The position numbers and the translations under genes are program-made. Below the pieces are notes generated by a model that had not been told where the DNA came from, ran no database searches, and saw only the letters and a program-made list of their open reading frames with translations. Below, one piece after another: positions 5,812 to 12,144 of a stretch of DNA of 12,896 bases (within the stretch, counting starts at the first letter, position 1; every line of letters begins with the position of its first letter). The stretch is from Spirochaeta_B sp964398645 (GTDB lineage Bacteria; Spirochaetota; Spirochaetia; DSM-27196; DSM-8902): contig CAYNNU010000049.1 in NCBI GenBank assembly GCA_964398645.1, positions 1 to 12,896 of the forward strand, written 5' to 3'.

Positions 5812-8520
5812 CTACTTCTCGGTAAGCGTAAACACCCCGTCCCAATCATCCTTCGGCGGCCGCTTCATAAAGCCCTGGCAGCGCTTCAGAAAAAACTGCG
5901 CCGGCCCATCTTCCGAATCAATTTTTAACACTTTGCTAAACACTTCAACCGCATCCGCCCAACGCCGCTCTTCGCTCAACTCAAGCCCCTGGTCAAACAA
6001 ATCCAGCAGCTCCCGCTTTTCGGCTGAAATTTCACTACTGAGCTCTAAAAGCTCAAACAGCCGAACCGGCGTCTGCAAACCAACAACCCGAACCCGATCC
6101 AGGCGCCGCACCGCAAAATCGCCACCGAGCGATTCCTGCACCGCCTCACTAATCAAAATCCAAGTACCATAGCGCTTATTAACCCCTTCCAAACGAGCCG
6201 CAAGGTTTACCGCATTCCCCATAATGGTGTAATCCATCTTCCGGGCCGTACCCATGTTACCCACAACCATATCGCCGGTGTTTATGCCAATTCGGGTCTC
6301 TAGCATATACTTGCCAATCCCCTCTTCCCGGATCTTCCGGTTCCGCTCCCGCTCTGCCCGCTTCATCAAAACAGCCGACATACACGCCCGATACGGATGA
6401 TCATCAAAAAAGGTCGGGGCACCAAAGAATGCGATAATCGCATCGCCCTCAAACTTATCGATCGTCCCGCGCTGATCCATAATGGTATCGCTCATTAAGG
6501 TAAGATACATATTGAGCAAACGAACCAGGTCCCCCGGATCCATGGACTCGGAAATCGTGGAAAAGCCCTTCACGTCAGTAAAAATTGCAGTTAACCGCCG
6601 TTTTTCACCACCCAAGGTCAATTTATCCGGATTCGCCAGTAAATCCTCAATAACATCATTGGACAAATATTGCCCGAAAGCCCCGCGGATAAAGGTTTTC
6701 TCGCGGGAGGTACGCAAAAAGCTGATAGCAGTTAAGGCAATAAAACTCACCACCAGCGATAACAGCGGCACCATCATCGGCACATACAACTGGAACAAAA
6801 AGAATACCAACCAGCCAGATACTGCCGCCAGCACGGTAAACCCAATACCGGAAAGCACCGCCCGCCCCGGAGAAAGCCGAACCTGTAAATGGTAATACAA
6901 AAATAGCAAAACAGCCGCCAGCACAAAAGAAATCCAGAAAGACTCCATCTTGATAAAATCACGCTGCAAAATGGTGTTCGCAACCGAGGCGTGTGTTCCT
7001 ACGTTATCATACGCGCTGTCGAAGGGATTCACACCCAAATCTGTGGTGGCCGTTCCCGTCCAGCCGATATAGCACAAGGACCCAGCAAGCTCTGCGGCTA
7101 GATGTTCCCGAAGCTCCTGTAAATCGTTCACCAAGCCGGCTGTTTTTGTAAAGGTTTCATCCACCGAAACGCGGATAGCCTGATACTCAGCCTGCCCGGC
7201 TTCATCCAGCTGTTCGGAAGAAAGCAGATCATCAATCTGTTCCAACAACTGATCGCGCACCGGCCCGTTCAAAAAAGCCGATGTTTCGGCAAAAAAGTAA
7301 TCGCGCACCTGACGATATTCTTCCATCCGGGATGTATCCCCGCTTGAGAGCATTTCACTTTGCAGACTGCGAGCATACTCATAGATCTGCAATAAGGGAG
7401 TGCCGCCCTGGTAGTAATTCAAATACCCGGCTTCCTGCATAATGCCGAGGTTATGCACAATATCCGCAACCATTTCATCATGGCGAACAAGCTGATAATA
7501 CGACATCGACCGAAATGATTCTTCAAACTGCTTCCGCGGCCAGTTAATGGCAAAATGCCCCCGTTCATCAATAGGAATACTGACATCCCGCTCACTACCA
7601 TCAGGAAAACGAGCGCCTATCATTTGCAGTTCTCCCCGAGCAAGGTGCAATTCCGGCTTACCAAGCAAATCATAGACAGCAGCAAAACTCAACTGCGGAT
7701 AATACACACCATCATTCTCAGCTACCAAACTGATACGCCGCCGAACCCCGTCAGAGTCGATATGCACATTGGTAAAACCAGCCGCATTCCCGCCTTGCAA
7801 AATCGGTGCTATCGCAGGCCGGATATCAGCCGCCCGCCGGATCACCGCATCATCATCAACTTGTAATGGAATAGCAAAATGAGCCGCTACCCATTCCTTG
7901 TTTTCGGCATCATATTCATTTTCTGCCTGTTCAAGCAGATTGATAGTAAACACCGCATTACCAAAGTAGCGCGCTGCCTGGCCAAAATATGCATCGTTAT
8001 CCCGTGCAACCGTATTTATGCGGTCGGCCAGATCCTGCTTTCCGGCAAGATTCAACTGAGCCAATTGACTAGCATAATCCTGAACGTCGCCCAGTCCTAT
8101 GTAGCCGTCTTGTAAAGCAGTGATAAGATCAAAAAGATTCGAATTGATCCTGGCAAACTCCTGATCCAGGGCCGCCGGAATTTCTGTGCGCAAGAAGGTG
8201 TTATCCAGACCCATGGGGCTTTCTTCGGTGTACTCAATATCAAAAACTGCCATGTAGGCTTCCATTTCCCGTAATAGAATGAGCCCGTCCGCCATAATGG
8301 AACGGCTCCAGGGAAACATTCCCACCTGGGCAATGGCCAGATCATCAATATTCAGTAATAGAATTTTCTCACTTTCCTGCGGACCCGGCGAAAGATGCAA
8401 AAAAGCATCATAAACAACCTGTTCGGCTGAGGGAAGAACGGAAATGAAGTGTAAAACAGTAAACAGCAGCAAAGCTGCAGGCGGAATCAAAGCAGATTTC
8501 CGCTTAAACGGTAATTTCAT
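5812..8520 (-). CDS. CHASE2-domain membrane adenylate cyclase with C-terminal TPR-like tail
   Basis: This 902-residue sensor enzyme converts ATP to cAMP. A membrane helix near residues 12-31 is followed by a periplasmic CHASE2 domain (about 32-525), then three membrane helices between about 528 and 605. The class III cyclase domain (about 640-820) comes next, and a TPR-like helical pair (about 845-890) ends the protein. Catalytic residues are all present: metal-binding Asp649 (FTDVKGFS) and Asp693 (FEGDAI), adenine-selecting Lys689 and Asp763 (DYTIMG), and transition-state Asn772 and Arg776 (NLAAR). The Lys/Asp pair indicates ATP over GTP. CHASE2 is longer than usual, with helical insertions near 100-172 and 340-475. 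ATG 8520 is the only good start (TAA lies seven codons upstream, with no start codon between), yet it has no Shine-Dalgarno. The gene is single, divergent from the envelope operon. No cAMP receptor gene is visible. Confidence 0.93.
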   Translation of the reverse strand: MKLPFKRKSALIPPAALLLFTVLHFISVLPSAEQVVYDAFLHLSPGPQESEKILLLNIDDLAIAQVGMFPWSRSIMADGLILLREMEAYMAVFDIEYTEESPMGLDNTFLRTEIPAALDQEFARINSNLFDLITALQDGYIGLGDVQDYASQLAQLNLAGKQDLADRINTVARDNDAYFGQAARYFGNAVFTINLLEQAENEYDAENKEWVAAHFAIPLQVDDDAVIRRAADIRPAIAPILQGGNAAGFTNVHIDSDGVRRRISLVAENDGVYYPQLSFAAVYDLLGKPELHLARGELQMIGARFPDGSERDVSIPIDERGHFAINWPRKQFEESFRSMSYYQLVRHDEMVADIVHNLGIMQEAGYLNYYQGGTPLLQIYEYARSLQSEMLSSGDTSRMEEYRQVRDYFFAETSAFLNGPVRDQLLEQIDDLLSSEQLDEAGQAEYQAIRVSVDETFTKTAGLVNDLQELREHLAAELAGSLCYIGWTGTATTDLGVNPFDSAYDNVGTHASVANTILQRDFIKMESFWISFVLAAVLLFLYYHLQVRLSPGRAVLSGIGFTVLAAVSGWLVFFLFQLYVPMMVPLLSLVVSFIALTAISFLRTSREKTFIRGAFGQYLSNDVIEDLLANPDKLTLGGEKRRLTAIFTDVKGFSTISESMDPGDLVRLLNMYLTLMSDTIMDQRGTIDKFEGDAIIAFFGAPTFFDDHPYRACMSAVLMKRAERERNRKIREEGIGKYMLETRIGINTGDMVVGNMGTARKMDYTIMGNAVNLAARLEGVNKRYGTWILISEAVQESLGGDFAVRRLDRVRVVGLQTPVRLFELLELSSEISAEKRELLDLFDQGLELSEERRWADAVEVFSKVLKIDSEDGPAQFFLKRCQGFMKRPPKDDWDGVFTLTEK

Positions 8521-8526
8521 ATCCGA

Positions 8527-8555
8527 AGTATAGTAAGCTTATACGAAAACTGCAA
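8527..8555 (-). promoter_or_regulatory. Candidate cyclase promoter, predicts a leaderless mRNA
   Basis: On the minus strand TTGCAG (8550-8555), a 17-base spacer and TATACT (8527-8532) stand directly before the cyclase ATG. Only six bases separate the -10 box from the ATG, so transcription would begin at or next to the start codon, consistent with the missing ribosome site. The -10 matches consensus at five of six positions, the -35 at three. An alternative -10, TATAAG (8538-8543), would give a leader of roughly 10 bases but lacks a good -35. Confidence 0.55.
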
Positions 8556-8574
8556 ATAAATGAGAAAAATTATC

Positions 8575-8590
8575 GTATTTCGCAAAATAC
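8575..8590. promoter_or_regulatory. Palindrome between divergent promoters, candidate operator
   Basis: GTATTT (8575-8580) and AAATAC (8585-8590) form a perfect 6-bp inverted repeat with a four-base centre. It ends two bases before the -35 box of the rightward promoter and lies about 20 bases upstream of the leftward -35, a position where a shared regulator could act on both. It does not resemble the CRP consensus (TGTGA-N6-TCACA). Short AT-rich palindromes arise by chance, so confidence is low. Confidence 0.3.
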
Positions 8591-8592
8591 AA

Positions 8593-8621
8593 TTGCAGTG
8601 ATCAAACTCAATTCTTATACT
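8593..8621 (+). promoter_or_regulatory. Candidate promoter of the envelope operon
   Basis: TTGCAG (8593-8598), a 17-base spacer and TATACT (8616-8621) are the same hexamers and spacing as the opposing cyclase promoter. Transcription would start near 8628 and give a leader of about 32 bases containing the GGGGG ribosome site (8651-8655). The start TTG at 8624 in the same frame lies at the predicted transcription start and has no ribosome site, so it is not used. Confidence 0.6.
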
Positions 8622-8659
8622 ATTTGCGGGGAAACTATTTACACAGATATGGGGGACTC

Positions 8660-9121
8660 ATGACAAAAAAGAGATTAGCAGGGGCCATAGGTCTATTGCT
8701 TCTGATGCCGCTAGCTGCCTTTGGGCAATTCAGCTCAGCTCTGGATGACATTCTAGAACAGAGCGAACTACAATGCGGACAGGCAGCCTACTTGGCACTA
8801 AACGCCGCAGGCGCCGCCGGCGAAACAATTGAGCCGCAAGCTGCCTGGGCACAAATACAGGAATACGACTGGTTTTCCAGCGACAAACAAGCCACTGACA
8901 GCGTTTCTTTGGGAGAGTACTCCCTTATGCTGATGCAGCTGTTTGAGATACCCGGGGGGATCATGTACAGTCTTTTCCCCTCCGCCCGCTATGCATCCCG
9001 CGAACTGGGATTTCTTGGTATCATCCCGCAAAATGCTGGTGCGTACAGAACCCTCGACGGCAGTGAGGCTGTTTCCATTCTTGGGCAGGTATTACAACAT
9101 CAAAAGGAGCAAAACCAATGA
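8660..9121 (+). CDS. Small exported protein, weakly SLH-like, unknown function
   Basis: This 153-residue protein is not recognised. It has a clear signal peptide (basic MTKKR, hydrophobic stretch, likely cut after AAFG before QFSSALDD). The mature part has two helical stretches, with phrases such as AAYLALNAAGAAGE and ARYASRELGFLGIIP followed by a Leu/Val-rich helix. These resemble the helix-turn pattern of S-layer homology domains, but no full consensus is met, so this is a guess. One cysteine is present early in the mature protein. The chosen start, ATG 8660, has GGGGG four bases upstream; an upstream TTG (8624) is rejected. It is the first gene of the operon and its stop overlaps the next start by four bases (ATGA), indicating translational coupling and a likely shared role with the barrel protein. 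Confidence 0.75.
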   Translation: MTKKRLAGAIGLLLLMPLAAFGQFSSALDDILEQSELQCGQAAYLALNAAGAAGETIEPQAAWAQIQEYDWFSSDKQATDSVSLGEYSLMLMQLFEIPGGIMYSLFPSARYASRELGFLGIIPQNAGAYRTLDGSEAVSILGQVLQHQKEQNQ

Positions 9122-10395
9122 AGCGCCTAATTCTTTTCTTGCTGACTGCCTGCATTTTTGCTGGTGTTTCCAGCATGGCTACAGCCTACGATTTTGGACT
9201 TACCAGCGACACCGATGGCAGCATCGAGGCAGCCAGCGGGCAGGAAACATCTTTTTCGCTCAGCTCGCAAAATTCCCTGTGGCTCGACTCAAGCATAGGC
9301 AATACCATACTTGAGCTGCAGGCAAGCTATACCTACAGCCAGGACCGCAGCGTATTATTAGAGATTGATCACGCCCGCATTTCCGGCGGAATACAAATGG
9401 AAAACGCAGTACTCAATTGGAAAGCCGGCCGTATTGAAGCGACAGATTTTTCCGGTCAGGTTTTCTCGCATAGCGGGGATGGAGCACAGCTGGCATGGGA
9501 AAACGGAGACACCCAGATTGAGGTTTTCGGGCTCTATACCGGCTTGCTGCAGGCATCTTCGAGCGACATCAGCATGACAAATACCGATAAGTACATACAG
9601 GACTTGGCTACAACAGACCCGATTCCCGTACTTGGACCGCTTGGGCCAGCCCATATTGTGGAAGGCCTGCAAGTCAATCTATTGAATATTGTTGGGCGCC
9701 AATCGCTTGTTATTGCCGGAATCTTCCAGCAGGATGTAAACTCCGACAGCCAACTGGTAAGCGGTGGCGAACGCCTACACAGCCAATATGGCGGCCTTGG
9801 TTTTTCCGGTCCCTTAAGCGAAGAAGGCTTTCTTTTCTACTCAGTGTTCGGCTGGTTTTCTCATGGTACTATCGGGGAAGACCGAATGCTGGCAGCTTTG
9901 GCCGGAGGCAGCATCAATCTTATTCTGCCTGATGTTCGCTCTGCCCATCTAAGCCTAAGCACCATCTTTGCTAGCGGCGACTCAGACTACGCCCAATTTC
10001 GCGAAGGAAACTCGGCTGACTCAGCTACCGCTTTCACGCCAATAACATCAGCTCCAATTGCGTGGATTTTCACCCCGCAGCAGAGCAATCTTTGCTATAT
10101 TAGCGGCCGCGCATCCATTATTCCCTTTGAACAGGGCTTTTGGGCGGACAAAATACTGGTATCACTGCAGCCAACGCTGTTTTTTCGCACTTCTGAGGGA
10201 CCAATTTCCGATAATACCGTGATTCCCAACGAAGATGCGCTATACTTAGGTACAGAGGCAGATCTTCTGGTAGTTGCCAGAATTACATCTGATTTGGGGG
10301 CCTCACTGGGAGCAGGAATTTTCTTTCCAACAAGTAATGCTAGCATTTCCCGCACCACAGTAATTGTTCAGGCAGGAATCTCACTTACCCTGTAA
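9118..10395 (+). CDS. Predicted outer-membrane beta-barrel protein
   Basis: This 425-residue protein has a signal peptide (about 1-23, likely cut after ATA in MATAYDFG). The remainder is dominated by amphipathic strand patterns separated by Gly/Ser/Asn/Asp turns. These include NTILELQASYTYSQ, AVLNWKAGRIEATDF and, at the end, TTVIVQAGISLTL. The last strand ends in a hydrophobic residue, as expected for a BAM-assembled barrel. A loop around residues 150-180 contains a hydrophobic Pro/Gly segment (DPIPVLGPLGPAH) that may plug or face the periplasm. I do not recognise the family; a porin-like or surface-exposed barrel is the inference. AAGGAG lies 8 bases before ATG 9118, which overlaps the upstream stop as ATGA. 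No TonB-box or plug domain is visible, so it is unlikely to be a TonB-dependent receptor. Confidence 0.72.
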   Translation: MKRLILFLLTACIFAGVSSMATAYDFGLTSDTDGSIEAASGQETSFSLSSQNSLWLDSSIGNTILELQASYTYSQDRSVLLEIDHARISGGIQMENAVLNWKAGRIEATDFSGQVFSHSGDGAQLAWENGDTQIEVFGLYTGLLQASSSDISMTNTDKYIQDLATTDPIPVLGPLGPAHIVEGLQVNLLNIVGRQSLVIAGIFQQDVNSDSQLVSGGERLHSQYGGLGFSGPLSEEGFLFYSVFGWFSHGTIGEDRMLAALAGGSINLILPDVRSAHLSLSTIFASGDSDYAQFREGNSADSATAFTPITSAPIAWIFTPQQSNLCYISGRASIIPFEQGFWADKILVSLQPTLFFRTSEGPISDNTVIPNEDALYLGTEADLLVVARITSDLGASLGAGIFFPTSNASISRTTVIVQAGISLTL

Positions 10396-10412
10396 TCATG
10401 GAGGAGAATTAA

Positions 10413-11243
10413 ATGATTTCCGGAAAAAAACAAACACTTTTTATCGTACTCTTAGTACTCATACCATTCTTTGGCGCATGGGCATCGCAAGCCGGAGGAC
10501 AGCCGGTTCATGCCTCCATTACCCGGGTTAGCGGGACTGTGGAAGTGCGAAGCGGCTCAGGCAGCTGGCGTGCTGCCAGTCCCGGTCAGCAATTGAATGC
10601 CGGCGACCACATTTCGACCGGTTTTAATTCCCGGGCTGTTTTGCAGCTTGATAACGGCTCGGTTATTGTTGCCGAAGCCCTGACCCGGCTTTCGCTGGAG
10701 CAATTAGCCCAGCGCTCAGACACCACCGACACAAACATTTTTCTGCAGATTGGCAGCGTACGGGCCGAGGTTCGCTCCAGCGAGACCCAGCGCAATAATT
10801 TTTCCATCCGCAGCGCAAACTCAACCGCTTCGGTTCGCGGAACAGTGCTTGATGTTGCTGTTATGGGCGATGGGCGCAGTTTGCAGGTGCAGGCATGGGA
10901 TGGATTTGCCGACGTGCGGGATTTACGCAGCGGTCGCGGCACCAGCGTTGGCGGAAATGCCAGCGGCGGCAATGGCGGCGCGGAACCAGCTGCAGCTCCG
11001 CCGAATCCAGCCCCACCGGTTCTTACCGGCAGCACGGGCATGATCACCTCGCTGGCAAGCGGCCTGGCTGGTGCAGGAGTACAAAAAGGAACCCGCCCAC
11101 CGGGTCCCGGACGCATTTCGATTGGCGGCGGCCGCCGGCCCAGCCCAGCCGGTATTCCCGGGCTTTTCGATGGCATTCTGGATGGCTTTTTACCAGCAGC
11201 AGGCAAGGCCCAGGTAGATATTCAGCTGAATTGGCCGGATTGA
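10413..11243 (+). CDS. Exported FecR-domain protein
   Basis: This 276-residue protein has an N-terminal signal peptide (about 1-25, ending near AWAS). A FecR domain spans about 33-168, with the diagnostic stretches RVSGTVEVRSG, GQQLNAGDHISTG, RAVLQLDNGSVI and STASVRGTVLDV. The remainder is a Gly/Pro/Ala-rich linker and tail (about 175-265) with low complexity. Unlike the classical FecR of the FecIR system, it has a cleaved-type signal and no neighbouring ECF sigma factor, so it is probably a periplasmic scaffold or ligand-binding FecR domain and not an anti-sigma factor. FecR-domain proteins occur near CHASE2 proteins in other genomes, as far as I recall, which fits the divergent cyclase here. 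The start is ATG 10413 with GGAGGAG six bases upstream, 17 bp after the barrel gene. Confidence 0.9.
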   Translation: MISGKKQTLFIVLLVLIPFFGAWASQAGGQPVHASITRVSGTVEVRSGSGSWRAASPGQQLNAGDHISTGFNSRAVLQLDNGSVIVAEALTRLSLEQLAQRSDTTDTNIFLQIGSVRAEVRSSETQRNNFSIRSANSTASVRGTVLDVAVMGDGRSLQVQAWDGFADVRDLRSGRGTSVGGNASGGNGGAEPAAAPPNPAPPVLTGSTGMITSLASGLAGAGVQKGTRPPGPGRISIGGGRRPSPAGIPGLFDGILDGFLPAAGKAQVDIQLNWPD

Positions 11244-11268
11244 TCCAAACTATCCAACAGGAGATAGC

Positions 11269-12120
11269 ATGAAAACACAACACATACACTTTTTCAAATT
11301 AGCAGCGGCAATGGTACTGGCCTTCGGCCTTCTTGCTTCCTGCATTATGCCCTTTGGCATAAGCAGCGACAAAAGTGTGGTTACCATCCAAACCGGCCTG
11401 CTCCCGGCCAATGCACGGGGAGCAATGCCCGGTACAATAGATTCTATTCTTATTCAAATTACAGCCCCGGACATGGAACCCATAGTCAGAACCGTCACCA
11501 GCGGCTCTGTAGAAATTGAAGTTCCCGCCGGGGAAATGCGGCTTTTTTCAGTAATGGCACATGACAATGAGTACAATAGATATACCCACTATGGTGCCTC
11601 TTTTGTTAGCCTCGCCGGCGGACAAAGCACGAGTGTGAGCGTTGAGATGGAGCCGTTACAAAATGATATGTACGCACCCATGGGTACCTACTACACCCAA
11701 ATTTTTTGTCCGCAAGGCATCAGTTTTCCACAAGCAGTTGCCGCCGCAGCAATAGCCGCACCACCGGGCTGGGAAAGCCACCTTGCAACATACGAAGCTG
11801 AAAGTCAAAGTCTTTTCGGCGGAGATATAATACTAGAAGACTACAGCCAAAGCTGGATCGGTTTTACCCTTGTTTCAGTATTTGGAGAATCAGTCGTACT
11901 TGCACAATTAGATGGAGAAACTTGGTCTGGTTTTAATTACTTCGATTACGATTATTTTGTGCGCGATGTAAATGCTTCTCACTTTGGAATATCCATGCGC
12001 GGCGATTTTAAAGGCACTCCAAATATTATTAACTACACCTGGGAAACCCAAGCGGCCGACACAAAACTGAACTATTATCTAATTGAATTTATTGATCTGA
12101 ATGCCGGTGCCGAACCATAA
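11269..12120 (+). CDS. Lipoprotein A, first of two tandem paralogues
   Basis: This 283-residue predicted lipoprotein has a signal peptide with lipobox LLASC and acylated Cys25; the following Ile does not suggest inner-membrane retention. Residues about 36-128 look like a beta-sandwich module (SVVTIQTG, IDSILIQITAPDME, SVEIEVPAGEMRLFSVMAHD, GASFVSLAGGQSTSVSVEM). This pattern resembles Ig- or transthyretin-like domains of bacterial surface lipoproteins. The C-terminal half (about 130-283) is unfamiliar. It contains a CPQGISF motif, an Ala-rich stretch next to PPGWESH, and aromatic/acidic segments such as NYFDYDYF. AGGAG lies five bases before ATG 11269, 25 bp after the FecR gene. The N-terminal half is almost identical in DNA to the next gene. 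The function is unknown; a surface or outer-membrane-attached role is inferred from the lipobox and the operon. Confidence 0.85.
   Translation: MKTQHIHFFKLAAAMVLAFGLLASCIMPFGISSDKSVVTIQTGLLPANARGAMPGTIDSILIQITAPDMEPIVRTVTSGSVEIEVPAGEMRLFSVMAHDNEYNRYTHYGASFVSLAGGQSTSVSVEMEPLQNDMYAPMGTYYTQIFCPQGISFPQAVAAAAIAAPPGWESHLATYEAESQSLFGGDIILEDYSQSWIGFTLVSVFGESVVLAQLDGETWSGFNYFDYDYFVRDVNASHFGISMRGDFKGTPNIINYTWETQAADTKLNYYLIEFIDLNAGAEP
11327..11565 (+). repeat. Near-identical direct repeat, copy in lipoprotein A
   Basis: These 239 bases match 12197-12435 with three differences (11337, 11355, 11388), all silent. The last 177 bases (11389-11565) are identical, including third codon positions. The block opens inside the lipobox and ends abruptly in the middle of the beta-sandwich module. 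Confidence 0.97.
11743..11788 (+). repeat. Second identical block, copy in lipoprotein A
   Basis: These 46 bases are identical to 12613-12658 and encode AAIAAPPGWESHLA plus flanking residues. The flanking DNA on both sides is clearly diverged, so this is an isolated island of identity. The offset (870 bp) is the same as for the larger repeat. Confidence 0.95.
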
Positions 12121-12144
12121 GAAATTATTTTTCAGGAGATATAA

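Noticed and set aside
8624..8660. TTG start at 8624 for the small exported protein
   Set aside because: It lies at the predicted transcription start without a ribosome site and would add a non-signal-like extension before a good signal peptide.
8910..8923. GGGAG-AGTA-CTCCC hairpin
   Set aside because: It lies within the coding region of the 153-residue protein, has only five pairs and no T-run; probably coincidental.
10586..11206. A 206-codon minus-strand open frame opposite the FecR gene
   Set aside because: It is Pro/Arg-rich, the product expected from the antisense of a GC-rich Gly/Ala coding region. It has no ribosome site or recognisable domain, and the plus strand encodes a clear FecR protein.
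10413..11243. FecR as the anti-sigma factor of a FecIR iron-uptake system
   Set aside because: No ECF sigma factor or TonB-dependent receptor is encoded nearby, and the protein has an N-terminal cleavable-type signal in place of a cytoplasmic anti-sigma domain.
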